64,000 nt of DNA, taken from positions 62,001 through 126,000 of the forward strand of contig JAEYPO010000036.1 in NCBI GenBank assembly GCA_023410595.1, in the 5' to 3' direction. The position numbers and the translations under genes were made by a program. The notes below the pieces were generated by a model. It did no database searches and was not told the DNA's origin. It saw only the letters and a list, made by a program, of their open reading frames with translations. Source of the stretch: Bacillota bacterium (GTDB taxonomy: Bacteria > Bacillota > Clostridia > Christensenellales > SZUA-584). Below, in pieces: positions 43,111 to 51,834 of this stretch (the stretch's first letter is position 1; each line of letters opens with the position of its first letter).

Positions 43111-45396
43111 ATGATCACCGAAGCTGCAAGTATGACTGCCTTGAGCGAATCCGCTGCACGAAAAGTTCTGGACGTTATAATATTTACCGCGGCGGGCTTC
43201 CTGCTGGGAAGAGTACAGCTTTTATCGGCAATGAGCCCTTTTGGGCCGGCATTCGTAGCAGCCTGTTTTCTTTTAAGGCGCAAGGAAACGCTTTTTGCGG
43301 CGGCGGGAGTATGCCTCGGGGCATTGCTTATAGCGGATACACTCTATATAGTAACTGTCACGCTGCTTATTTGCGGCGTGCTTTTTATACTGGGCAGAAT
43401 AAAGCGCTGGATGGTTCTGATGTCAACGGCGTGCGCTTACTCGGTGAGCTCCGCGGTATTCAAGACGCAAGACGTAGAGACTTTTATGACGGCGGTGCTG
43501 GAATGCCTTATAGCGCTTGTAAGCGTCTACGTGCTGCAAACCGTAATACAAATAATGACCGGCGCCAGAAAACGGAACGTTTTTTCTCCCGAAGAGACAA
43601 TAAGCTTAACGCTCGCGGCGCTTATCATAGTCTGCATGTTCGGGCCTGTAAATATATACGGAGTATATATCGCAAATATCGCAGCGCTGTTTCTCGTACT
43701 GTGCGCCGCTTATACGGGAGGAGCCGCGCTGGGCGCAGGAGTAGGGCTTGCGCTTGGCATGGCTCTTTGCCTTGGGTCGCTGGCGTCCGTCATGTATACG
43801 GGCATGCTGGGCGTTTCAGGGCTGGTCGCGGGGACGGTGAGGAAGCTGAAGAAACCGGGGACAGCGGCAGGATACCTTATTGTAAACCTGCTGTTCATAC
43901 TCGCGTTCAACAAAAGCGATACGTGGTATCTTTCGCTGATAGAAGCGGGAGCAGCGGCGTTGGTGTTCGTTGCGCTGCCCGCCAGGATATATTCTTTCGC
44001 AGGCCGGCATTTCGACGCACAGACAAGGTGGGAGTACGAATACAAGCTGCACGCGAGCAGGTTCCGCGAGCTTACGATAGGCAGGCTCAAGGAAGTTTCC
44101 GAGGTATTCTCGCAGACGGGAGAGATGTTTTCGAGGGAAGCGGAGCAGAGGATAAAGGAAGCGGATATATCCGGCGTGCTGTCCATCGTGGCGGAGAACA
44201 CGTGCAAGGAATGCGTGTTCAAAAAGAGCTGCTGGGACAAAGATTTTTTGAATACGTACAATGTATTCGACAGGCTGTTTATTGCGTATGAGAAAAACGG
44301 GCGTATAGACAAAGACAACGTCGACGCGGCGTTTGTAAAGAAGTGCTTCAACATAAACGGCGTGCTTGCTTCGGCGGAAAGCATATTCAGCGCATATCTG
44401 CTTAACTTAAAGTGGGCGAGGAAGATAGAGGAGTCGCGGCTGATAACGGGCAGGCAGCTTAAGGGCGTAGCGAAGGTGGTATCGGACATAGGCCGCGAGA
44501 TGGACACCGGCTTTAAGTTCATTGAATCGATGGAACAGGGCGTAGCGGTGTCGCTGGACGCGCTGGGCGTGCACACGGAGGAGGTGTGCGCCGAGAAGAC
44601 GGCGGCCGGTATGGCGGTCGAGCTGCGCGTAAAAAACTGCTCGGGAGGCTCGGGTTGCAGACCGGGCGTAGAGAAGGTGGTAAGCGGCATATGTGGCGCA
44701 AGGATGACGAGGGTAAAGGCTGCGGGCTGCGGTTCGGGGAAGCCCTGCCTTTTAAGGTTCGAGCAGGCAAGGAAGCTGGGGGCGTTAACTGGCGTCGTGG
44801 CCGTCGCCAAAGGAGAAGTCTCGGGAGACAGCTACTCGTTTCAGGCATTGAAGGATGGCAGATATCTTGTAATGCTGTGCGACGGCATGGGCAGCGGAGA
44901 AAGCGCGAGGCGGGAGAGCGCGGCGGCCGTGTCGCTGATAGAAAACTTCTATCAGGCGGGATTCGATGAAAACATAATATTCGACACGATAAACAGGCTG
45001 CTCATGCTCAAAGGCGGCGAGGAGGTATTCACGACCGTCGATATATGCATGATAGACTTAAAGACGGGCATAGCGGACTTTACGAAGATAGGAGCGGAGA
45101 GCTCGTACCTGCTTACAGAGGGAGAGACCGTGCCCATAGCGCCCGGGTCGCTGCCATTAGGGATAATAGAGGAAGCCGCGCCAAAAAGCACGCGGCGCGA
45201 GCTCTTGCCGGGCGACATGATAGTGATGATGAGCGACGGCGTCGCAGACAGGATAAAGGGCGGGGAAGGCTGGTTTGAGGACATACCGGCAATCGACCCG
45301 CAGGAAACGGCGGATTTTGTTCTCGCAAAGGCGGGCGGCGGGGAACCGCGCGACGACATGACGGTGATTGCGTGCCTCGTAACGGAGGGGGAGTAA
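43111..45396 (+). CDS. spoIIE: Stage II sporulation protein E, PP2C serine phosphatase
   Basis: 761 residues from ATG 43111, placed by AAGGAGGAG. About ten TM segments (to about residue 310), a central regulatory region with cysteines (CKECVFKKSCW), and a C-terminal PP2C phosphatase with its metal-binding aspartates (MLCDGMGSGE, MSDGVADR, RDDMTVIACLV). It dephosphorylates SpoIIAA to activate sigma-F in the forespore and takes part in polar septation. It shows that the organism can sporulate. Monocistronic. Confidence 0.97.
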   Translation: MITEAASMTALSESAARKVLDVIIFTAAGFLLGRVQLLSAMSPFGPAFVAACFLLRRKETLFAAAGVCLGALLIADTLYIVTVTLLICGVLFILGRIKRWMVLMSTACAYSVSSAVFKTQDVETFMTAVLECLIALVSVYVLQTVIQIMTGARKRNVFSPEETISLTLAALIIVCMFGPVNIYGVYIANIAALFLVLCAAYTGGAALGAGVGLALGMALCLGSLASVMYTGMLGVSGLVAGTVRKLKKPGTAAGYLIVNLLFILAFNKSDTWYLSLIEAGAAALVFVALPARIYSFAGRHFDAQTRWEYEYKLHASRFRELTIGRLKEVSEVFSQTGEMFSREAEQRIKEADISGVLSIVAENTCKECVFKKSCWDKDFLNTYNVFDRLFIAYEKNGRIDKDNVDAAFVKKCFNINGVLASAESIFSAYLLNLKWARKIEESRLITGRQLKGVAKVVSDIGREMDTGFKFIESMEQGVAVSLDALGVHTEEVCAEKTAAGMAVELRVKNCSGGSGCRPGVEKVVSGICGARMTRVKAAGCGSGKPCLLRFEQARKLGALTGVVAVAKGEVSGDSYSFQALKDGRYLVMLCDGMGSGESARRESAAAVSLIENFYQAGFDENIIFDTINRLLMLKGGEEVFTTVDICMIDLKTGIADFTKIGAESSYLLTEGETVPIAPGSLPLGIIEEAAPKSTRRELLPGDMIVMMSDGVADRIKGGEGWFEDIPAIDPQETADFVLAKAGGGEPRDDMTVIACLVTEGE

Positions 45397-45425
45397 ACTT
45401 AACAGATAAAGGCAGATTATACGAA

Positions 45426-45453
45426 TTGACACTATGCTTTGCTGTGATATAAT
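45426..45453 (+). promoter_or_regulatory. Promoter of the MATE gene
   Basis: Perfect TTGACA (45426-45431) and TATAAT (45448-45453), 16-bp spacer. Confidence 0.75.
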
Positions 45454-45483
45454 ACTCTGACACGGACGAGGAGCATCACAGCA

Positions 45484-46854
45484 ATGAAAGATAAGGCATT
45501 CTATAAAAAGTTTCTGGCGCTGTCCGTACCGATAGCGCTGCAGCAGCTATTAAAAGCGCTGATGTATTTTATAGACAACATTATGATAGGCTCGCTGGGG
45601 GAAAACGCGATAGTAGGCGTAGGGAACGCGAACCAGATCGCTTTTTTTATTTTTGTCGCGATGTTCGGCGTATGCTCGGCGGGCTGGGTGTTTGCAGCGC
45701 GGTTCCACGGAGAAGGCGACGCGGGCGGCATTAAGAGTACACTGGGGCTTTGCCTTATAGGTACGTTTATAATAGGCTTTGTTTTTTTTGTGCTCGCTCT
45801 CGTTACCCCCAAAGGGCTTATTTCGATATTCAACCAAACGCCCGGCGTTGTCGAAAGCGGAAGCGAGTATATAAGGATAGTAGGCATATCGTATATATTC
45901 TCCGGCATATCGCAATCGTACGCCAACGTGCTTAAGGGCTGCCAGAGGACGAGGATACCCGTCGTTACCGGCTTTATTTCGGTGGGCGTCAACGCGTGCA
46001 TAAACTACGCGCTGATAGGCGGCAACTGGGGTTTTCCGGCGCTGGGAGTACAGGGCGCGGCTATAGGTACTGTTGTCGGCTCGCTGCTTGACGCAGCGCT
46101 TATAGTCATAATCAGCTACTCAAGGGGCAACGAAGCAAGGGCAAAGCTGTCAGAGCTGTTCCCGGGGCTTGCGCGTATGAAGAAGCTGGTGGGCGAGTTC
46201 TTAAAGGTTGGCGTGCCTATAATAATAAATGAGACCATGTGGGCGCTTTATTCGGTGGTGCTTGTGATGCTGTATAACAGGATGGGCGTAGGAGTAGCGG
46301 CGGCGATGTCGATCGCGGGCGCGCTCGACAGGCTCGCGTACGTTGTGTATATGGGCATAGCGAATACGAGCGGCGTAATGATAGGTAACCGGCTCGGCGA
46401 AGGAGACAGGGAGAAGGCGTACATATACGCAAGGCGCTTTTTGAGGATGGCGCCGCTCTCTACCGTGGCCGTAGGCGCTCTTGTTCTTTTGGCGCTGCCG
46501 CTGTTTCTTGCGCAGTACGATGTAGCAGCAGCGACGAGCGAGCTGGTAAGAAGAGTGGTATATATCAACACGGCCGTCGCGTGGATCATCATGATCAACA
46601 ACACGAATATCATAGGCGTGCTGCGGGGCGGAGGCGACACGAGGTTCGCGGCGACGATAGACCTGACGGGCTGCTGGGCGCTTACGCTGCCCGTCGCTTA
46701 CATAACCGCGCTGGCGCTGGGGCTGCCGATATACATAGTTTATCCGTGCGCAATAATAGCGGGCGAATCATTCAAGCTTATATTCGGCCTCCGCAGGTTT
46801 CGGTCGGGTAAGTGGATGCACGACATAACGTCGGCGATACGCGCGGCAGATTAA
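45484..46854 (+). CDS. MATE family multidrug/sodium antiporter
   Basis: 456 residues, twelve TM segments, two MatE halves. Cation-coupled export of drugs or metabolites across the membrane. The N-terminus (FLALSVPIALQQLLKALM) and NAIVGVGNANQIAFF are typical of the NorM/DinF-like group. GAGGAG lies upstream of the ATG. It has its own strong promoter. The substrate cannot be predicted. Confidence 0.93.
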   Translation: MKDKAFYKKFLALSVPIALQQLLKALMYFIDNIMIGSLGENAIVGVGNANQIAFFIFVAMFGVCSAGWVFAARFHGEGDAGGIKSTLGLCLIGTFIIGFVFFVLALVTPKGLISIFNQTPGVVESGSEYIRIVGISYIFSGISQSYANVLKGCQRTRIPVVTGFISVGVNACINYALIGGNWGFPALGVQGAAIGTVVGSLLDAALIVIISYSRGNEARAKLSELFPGLARMKKLVGEFLKVGVPIIINETMWALYSVVLVMLYNRMGVGVAAAMSIAGALDRLAYVVYMGIANTSGVMIGNRLGEGDREKAYIYARRFLRMAPLSTVAVGALVLLALPLFLAQYDVAAATSELVRRVVYINTAVAWIIMINNTNIIGVLRGGGDTRFAATIDLTGCWALTLPVAYITALALGLPIYIVYPCAIIAGESFKLIFGLRRFRSGKWMHDITSAIRAAD

Positions 46855-46921
46855 AGCGAGAAATATACTTTTTGACGCTCAGGCGCACCTGTCGTGCGCA
46901 AAGATTCGGCGCCTTTAAAAG

Positions 46922-47095
46922 TTATCCACATATGAGGTAAAGCGGGAGCGCGGCGCTTTAGCTTTTGCAGAAAATCCCATGCGCCTTTCCATGCATGTTT
47001 TACTGCGCCGGGTACATGGCCCCAGAGCAAAAACGATGAAAAAACCCGGGTTATCCACCATAGTTCGCAGGTTATCCACATGGTTTGGTGGATAA
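46922..47095. other. Cluster of four DnaA-box-like sequences
   Basis: TTATCCACA at 46922-46930 and 47072-47080 (perfect boxes), TTATCCACC at 47051-47059, and the same 8-of-9 match inverted at 47087-47095. The last two form a hairpin GTTATCCAC / GTGGATAAC. No gene lies between 46855 and 47209. A dnaA-dnaN neighbourhood is absent, so this is not the main origin. Confidence 0.6.
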
Positions 47096-47166
47096 CTTTA
47101 CTGTATAAGACTTTTTGGCTCTGTATGAATATACAGCCTTTATATCTGAAAATTGGAAACCACAGT

Positions 47167-47195
47167 AAAAAACAAGCGGCCCGGAAGGCCGCTTG
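47167..47195 (-). terminator. Terminator of the surface protein gene
   Basis: Minus strand CAAGCGGCC-ttccg-GGCCGCTTG followed by six T. Perfect 9-bp stem. Confidence 0.85.
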
Positions 47196-47209
47196 AATTG
47201 CTTTTAATA

Positions 47210-48850
47210 TTAAAAATTGTTTCTGTCTCTGAAGCCCTTGCTTTTGCCTTTTACAGGCCCCCTGCGTACGCCGCTCTTAAACGACGGAGTTCTGGGCCTG
47301 GGGCTCGAAGGTCTCGGGGCTGCCAATTTTGCGGCGGAGACCCTCGAAGGCGATTTGCCCTTTTTCCAGAGTATTATTATAGCGACGCCCACGCCGATAA
47401 TGAGCACCAGCAGCACGCCCGCGAGTATAAACCATATAAGCAGCGGGTCGGATTTAGAGTCGGTGGGTTCGAGCGTCACCGCCGCGGCGTCTTCACTCGG
47501 ATCGGTGGGAGAGGGCTCGATGGCATGTATCGTTATAGTTAAGGGGGCTATGTTCACGGTATACGGCTGGCCGTTCCTGTCCTTGAACGTCAGCGTGAAG
47601 TTATACGCCGTTGTAGCGCTTACGTCCACTGTCTTTTCGATGTTCTGATACGCGCCCGGTTCCATCTCAGATACGGAGAACACTTCACCCAGCGTTGGCT
47701 CCGTCACTTTTACTTCGCTTATCTTGAAATCCGAATTATTGGAAACGCGCCCCGAGAAATTCACTGTGCCCGCCGCAGTAAGCTCCTGCCTGTCCGCCTC
47801 GAGGCTGAGCACTACATTGGAGGAGAGCGCGCCCGGGTCTACCGGAAGCTGCACATTAAGCGAGGCCTTTACCGGCAGTACCTTATTCTTGTGATCTTTC
47901 ACCGTAATGATGAATTCGACGAGCTGGGACTTATCGAACGTCATCTTGTAGGTCTGGTTAAAATCGTCCCCTCCGTTGAGCTTCGTGGTAGGAAAATCCA
48001 TTTTCTGGCCGTTATACGTCACGTTAAGGTCGGTATACGGCACGTTGCCGTCGTTCCATATTCTCAGCGTCAGCGTGACCTCTTCGCCCGGCTGGGGCGT
48101 CGGCTTGTCGGCGGTAAGCGACGTATGTACGTTTCTTGACTCCAGCTCGAGCACGACGGGCTGCGCTACGGTGAACGTCTGCGGCGTCCCAGAGTCCGCT
48201 GCGGTGTACGTTACCGTGGGCGCGATGGTTGCCGCCGTAGTTACAGTGTGCTTGTACGTTACGGCCTGCTTCTGGCCCGGAGCGAGCGAAAACGGCTGGT
48301 TGAGCGCCTTGCCTTTATTGAGCTGCGAGGCCTTTACTTCTATGTTTTCCAACGCGGCCTCGCCCTGATTTTCAACGTTTATAGTGAACGTTACCACATC
48401 GCCGGGCTTGGCGAGCTTAAGGTCGGACGTTACGGTCGCGTTTATTTTGACTGTAAGCGTTTTGGTTATATGAAAACTAGCAGTACCACCCTGCTGCCAT
48501 TCTCCGGGTTTAGAAGCCGTTTGATACTCGGCGGCAAACGACACGTCTGTATTGAGCATGCTTTCAGAAACAGCAAAGCTCACGGGTATATTGCGGGATC
48601 CGTTTACGGCAAGTGGGGTTCCACCGCCAAAATCGGTCGTTCCGCCTACTTTAACTCGACAATCTGTAAAATCTTCTCCGGTGGTGTTAGTTATTTTTGC
48701 GGTTACATTTACAGTATCGCCCGCGTTAACGGTGGCTGACGATGCGCTGAGCGATATTTCTGCACCTTGCGCCAGCGCCGTTCCGCCTATGCCAGCCAGC
48801 ATGGACAGCAGCAGCGCGGCTGTAATGAAAACGGATATATACTTTTTCAA
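47210..48850 (-). CDS. Exported multi-domain surface protein with C-terminal membrane anchor
   Basis: 546 residues. A signal peptide (residues 1-28), then four to five immunoglobulin-like beta-sandwich modules of about 100 residues resembling CARDB/DUF11 repeats (each with a PGDxVxxxxxVxNxG-like pattern). A linker with PSPTDPSED, one TM segment (about 470-493) and a strongly basic cytoplasmic tail of about 50 residues follow. Probably an adhesin or wall-associated scaffold; the ligand is unknown. TTG start at 48850, 8 bases after AAGGAGG. Confidence 0.82.
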   Translation of the reverse strand: MKKYISVFITAALLLSMLAGIGGTALAQGAEISLSASSATVNAGDTVNVTAKITNTTGEDFTDCRVKVGGTTDFGGGTPLAVNGSRNIPVSFAVSESMLNTDVSFAAEYQTASKPGEWQQGGTASFHITKTLTVKINATVTSDLKLAKPGDVVTFTINVENQGEAALENIEVKASQLNKGKALNQPFSLAPGQKQAVTYKHTVTTAATIAPTVTYTAADSGTPQTFTVAQPVVLELESRNVHTSLTADKPTPQPGEEVTLTLRIWNDGNVPYTDLNVTYNGQKMDFPTTKLNGGDDFNQTYKMTFDKSQLVEFIITVKDHKNKVLPVKASLNVQLPVDPGALSSNVVLSLEADRQELTAAGTVNFSGRVSNNSDFKISEVKVTEPTLGEVFSVSEMEPGAYQNIEKTVDVSATTAYNFTLTFKDRNGQPYTVNIAPLTITIHAIEPSPTDPSEDAAAVTLEPTDSKSDPLLIWFILAGVLLVLIIGVGVAIIILWKKGKSPSRVSAAKLAAPRPSSPRPRTPSFKSGVRRGPVKGKSKGFRDRNNF

Positions 48851-48977
48851 AACGTTTTCCTCCTTGTAACAGAAACGTATATGTTCTTAAGAATAGAATT
48901 TATTCTATAGTAATAACCCCCAAAAGTCAATTAAACCGAGATAAGTTTACATTTTTTACAACGGATGGCGGCAAAGA

Positions 48978-49003
48978 AAAAAGGCCGGTATAACGGCCTT
49001 TTT
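48978..49003. terminator. Bidirectional terminator-like hairpin
   Basis: AAAAAGGCCG-gtataa-CGGCCTTTTT. A near copy, AAAGGCCG-gta-CGGCCTTT, sits at 49183-49201, on the other side of the 49028-49158 repeat, so the pair may belong to the repeat unit. Confidence 0.5.
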
Positions 49004-49027
49004 GAGTGTCAAATACCCCCCCCATAT

Positions 49028-49158
49028 GTCATTCCGAACGCAAGTGACCGAAGGGACGGGAATCTTAAAACAAGCTTATTCCCTAAAGATTCAGTCCCTG
49101 CGGTCGTCCACTGCGTAGTCAGTCGCTTCGCTCCTTCAAGCAAAGCTGACGGAATGAC
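49028..49158. repeat. Palindromic intergenic repeat, copy 1
   Basis: 131-bp element bounded by GTCATTCCG and CGGAATGAC, with a core containing GGGAATCTTAAAA. A shorter relative occurs at 59369-59446. No ORF. Terminal inverted repeats and dispersal suggest a MITE-like or REP-like element. Confidence 0.65.
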
Positions 49159-49222
49159 AAAAGGAACTTTTTCGACAGCCTGAAAGGCCGGTACGGCCTT
49201 TATGAGACTGTAAAAACATCAC

Positions 49223-49310
49223 CTTCACACAGCTTTTGACACTATTAGTTCGCTGTCTCTATAAGCTTCCCCTGTCAGGGGAAGCGGCGCGGAGCGTCAA
49301 TAGTGTGAAG
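49223..49310. repeat. Nested inverted repeat in the intergenic region
   Basis: CTTCACAC and ACACTATT (49223-49246) pair with AATAGTGTGAAG (49299-49310). Between them is a perfect hairpin CTTCCCCTGTCAGGGGAAG (49266-49284). A further CCCC..CGAAC/GTTCG..GGGG hairpin lies near 49413-49438. No coding potential in 48851-49490. Confidence 0.5.
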
Positions 49311-49490
49311 AGGCAGAATTTCTGATTGTAAGCACCCTTCAGTCAAGCACTAGAGTGTAAGCCCGAGATATGAGCTTTGCAATCCAGTGCCTGACATCTC
49401 CCCCGGACGGGGTCCCCGGCGAACAAAGTTCGTTGGGGCGGGTAAAGCGGAGCCGAGTTTGTCGAAAAGCCGGTAAAAACAACTTTCCTT

Positions 49491-50432
49491 CTACGGCATA
49501 TAATAGAAGCTTTCGTCGGGGAGAGCGCCGCCCAGGGATTTTGGGTTGCTCTCAAACATGACGCTGAAATAGTCGTCAAGCTGAGCCTTGCACGCCTCGC
49601 CCGAGGAAAACGATATGCCGCACCGCGGTATGGAAGAGGATGCTATCTCTTTGGAAGCGACGATGCCCGCCTCGGCTATGTCCGCCGCCGCGGCTTCCGA
49701 GTCGGAAACGACATAATCTACCGATGCGGAGTAATCCGCTATGAGCTTCTCCATGGCAGCCTTGTTTTGCGCAAAGTCCTTAGTGACTACAGTTACGCCC
49801 ATCGGTATGCCCGCGTCCTCGCCGAATATGGCCTTCCATTCCTCGTTGACGTCAATTTTAACGGAGACGTCGCTGTTTTTGGCGAGCACTGTGGAAACGA
49901 ACGGCTCGGGCAGCAGCGCCAGCTTAACGTCTCCCGCGGCCATCGCGTTGGCAAGGTCGGCATGAGCGCCCATAAACTGTATGGTCACATCCTTTACGCC
50001 GTTTTCGTCAAGTATTCTCTGGAACACATATTCAGGAGTAGCTCCCTGTCCCGTGGCGTATATCGTCTTTCCCGCAAGGTCTGCGAGGCTTTCCACAGTA
50101 TCCCCGTTTTCGAGTATATACAGCACGCCCATCGTGTTGACGGCTACCGTCTTTATGCCGCCGCCCGTCTTGTTGTATATTACTGCGGCGAGGTTGGAGG
50201 GTATGGTTGCGACCTGTACTTCGCCTCCGATTATCTTGGGGCTTATCTCGTCGGGGTTTGATAGCAGCGTAACGTCGTATGCCTCATCGGAAAACATCTT
50301 TATCATGCCCATGCCGGTGGGGCCGGAGAGCGTCGCGACGGCAACGGGAGCGTCGGAGGCGGCGGGCCCCGCGCACGCCGCGAATACAAGCGCCGTCATA
50401 AGCGCCAATGCGATAAGTAAAATCTTTTTCAT
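49491..50432 (-). CDS. ABC transporter substrate-binding lipoprotein (NMT1/SsuA-like), orphan
   Basis: 313 residues from ATG 50432, chosen because AAGGA is correctly spaced. The signal peptide has a lipobox (VFAACAG). The mature part is a type II periplasmic-binding fold of the NMT1/SsuA/TauA group (thiamine-precursor, sulfonate, nitrate). No permease or ATPase gene is adjacent, so the partner is elsewhere or the protein is a sensor. It follows the TM1266-family regulator gene by about 95 bases on the same strand. Confidence 0.87.
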   Translation of the reverse strand: MKKILLIALALMTALVFAACAGPAASDAPVAVATLSGPTGMGMIKMFSDEAYDVTLLSNPDEISPKIIGGEVQVATIPSNLAAVIYNKTGGGIKTVAVNTMGVLYILENGDTVESLADLAGKTIYATGQGATPEYVFQRILDENGVKDVTIQFMGAHADLANAMAAGDVKLALLPEPFVSTVLAKNSDVSVKIDVNEEWKAIFGEDAGIPMGVTVVTKDFAQNKAAMEKLIADYSASVDYVVSDSEAAAADIAEAGIVASKEIASSSIPRCGISFSSGEACKAQLDDYFSVMFESNPKSLGGALPDESFYYMP

Positions 50433-50527
50433 GTCAAATTCCTTCCCGAGCATTAAGCTCTAAATATTATTTAACTTAAATTACAGACCAGCTTCAGGCC
50501 GCAAACTCTTATATAACAAGCTTGCGG

Positions 50528-50779
50528 CTATATTTCTTTTTTGGATATCGACGTTTTTACCTGAACGTCTTTAAGTGCGCCTATCCTGCCCGTGAGGCTG
50601 TTTATTTCGTCAAGCTCGCCCGCAAGCACTATGGTTATCACCGACGTGCCGTACTCGGGCATCGGCAGCCCCATGCGCCCTTTTACTATGCCTTTAAAGC
50701 TTGCGACGAGCGCGTTCAATTCGCCCTGGGCATGCTCTGGATTTTCGAGTATCGCGCTTATTACCGCTATACGTTTCAT
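50528..50779 (-). CDS. TM1266-family iron-only hydrogenase system regulator
   Basis: 83 residues, a single ACT/NikR-C-like domain (MKRIAVISAILENPEHAQGE ... SVITIVLAG) without a DNA-binding part. Members usually sit beside [FeFe]-hydrogenase maturation genes; here none is in the window. The ATG at 50779 follows AAGGAGA and is 25 bases after the terminator of the structured transcript at 50805-50979, which may control it. Confidence 0.88.
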   Translation of the reverse strand: MKRIAVISAILENPEHAQGELNALVASFKGIVKGRMGLPMPEYGTSVITIVLAGELDEINSLTGRIGALKDVQVKTSISKKEI

Positions 50780-50804
50780 ATGACTTCTCCTTGACTTTCC
50801 AATC

Positions 50805-50979
50805 AAAAAACCCGCCTGAAAGGCGGGTCGGAAAATCGCGAATAAAACTTACGCTATTTTACAACTGCCTTTCGATTGAGACGTTTCCGAAAAGCCTTAA
50901 GACTTTTTGGCCTATCTGCATCGTCAGCACAGGTCTATGTTTTTTAAGAATGGTGAAAGACGTATCTCGCACTCATCTT
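50805..50979 (-). ncRNA. Unidentified 175-nt structured leader or small RNA
   Basis: Runs from a predicted start to a perfect terminator (CCCGCCT-ttc-AGGCGGG + six T at 50805-50827). Inside, GAGA(ua)CGT pairs with ACGTCTC and encloses AAAAGTC-ttaa-GGCTTTT and a CCT..AGG hairpin. No ORF. It does not match the riboswitch classes I could recall. It lies directly before the TM1266-family gene. Confidence 0.5.
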
Positions 50980-50985
50980 ATGTGA

Positions 50986-51014
50986 ATAATATCAAAAATA
51001 GCGGGTTATGGCAA
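50986..51014 (-). promoter_or_regulatory. Promoter of the 175-nt transcript
   Basis: TTGCCA (51009-51014) and TATTAT (50986-50991) with a 17-bp spacer on the minus strand. Confidence 0.6.
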
Positions 51015-51132
51015 TAGCGTGACAGAAACTTTATTAAAATAAAATACTGCATAGATAAGCCAAACGCGAACCTATGCAGTACGCCGATTCCCCCAGCGCG
51101 CTGCCCGGGGAAGCTTATGGATTAATTTTCAG

Positions 51133-51348
51133 TTAACTTTTTGCTGGTTTCTTTCTGCCCGCTATCAGCAGTATGACGCCTAATATTGCAACTATTGCCC
51201 CTGCGATTATCCAGAACAATTCGGGATTTCCAAGAAACGCAAGGTTAGGCGTGCTTATTACGGGGGCGATCAGGCTGGTAAACACTACGATGCCATAAAT
51301 CAAGGAGATTGCGCCGACAGCGGTTAAGATAACACCAACAACCAACAT
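51133..51348 (-). CDS. Small membrane protein, two TM segments
   Basis: 71 residues from ATG 51348, placed by AAGGAGGG 7 bases upstream. Two hydrophobic helices (about 2-24 and 42-63) and a basic tail (GRKKPAKS). No family recognised. An upstream open frame exists but lacks an RBS. The 152 bases between this gene and the promoter of the 175-nt RNA hold no gene. Confidence 0.7.
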   Translation of the reverse strand: MLVVGVILTAVGAISLIYGIVVFTSLIAPVISTPNLAFLGNPELFWIIAGAIVAILGVILLIAGRKKPAKS

Positions 51349-51522
51349 TGAATTACCCTCCTTATATTTATGTAGTGCCGTATAATAAAAGCATAGCACT
51401 ATTATATAAGATACTATGTATAATGCAAATATAAATTCACATAACATAAAATTTAAGGATAAATAAGTAAGGAAATTACAAAGCATATAAATGCGCTAAA
51501 ATCGTGCAAAACAGCCGCACTC

Positions 51523-51552
51523 TTTACAAATATATATTAAAGCCGTTATAAT
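51523..51552 (+). promoter_or_regulatory. Promoter of the ileS T-box transcript
   Basis: TTTACA (51523-51528) and TATAAT (51547-51552), 18-bp spacer. Confidence 0.65.
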
Positions 51553-51554
51553 AG

Positions 51555-51812
51555 GAGATAATTAAACAAAAGCCGTGACGCAGGGCACGGCTCAATCGCT
51601 TTGATTGGATAGCGAGCGGGGAAATGGTGAAAGCCCCGACATGCGGCGTTTGAGCTATCGCCTGCCATGCCTCTTTGCCGAAATTGGCAGTAGGCGAAGA
51701 CGGGAGCGCCCGTTACAGCGCGCTTAAAGATGCGGCTATAACGCCGTAATTTTGGGTGGTACCGTGAGAGATGCGTCTTGCCCCGATAGGGAAGGACGCT
51801 TATTTATTTTAA
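51555..51812 (+). promoter_or_regulatory. T-box leader of ileS
   Basis: The T-box sequence GGGTGGTACCGTGA lies at 51754-51767. Before it is a long stem I (GATAGC..GCTATC), and after it a terminator hairpin GCGTC..GGACGC followed by TTATTTATTTT. ATC at 51657-51659 is a candidate isoleucine specifier codon. Uncharged tRNA-Ile should stabilise the antiterminator and let ileS be read. Confidence 0.92.
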
Positions 51813-51834
51813 CGACGCATACTAGGAGAATCGC

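Noticed and set aside
46855..47209. Chromosome replication origin
   Set aside because: DnaA boxes are present, but there is no dnaA, dnaN, rpmH or gidA neighbourhood and no clear AT-rich unwinding region.
49239..49264. Promoter TTGACA..TATAAG in the repeat region
   Set aside because: The TTGACA is part of an inverted repeat arm and no gene or RNA can be placed downstream on the plus strand.
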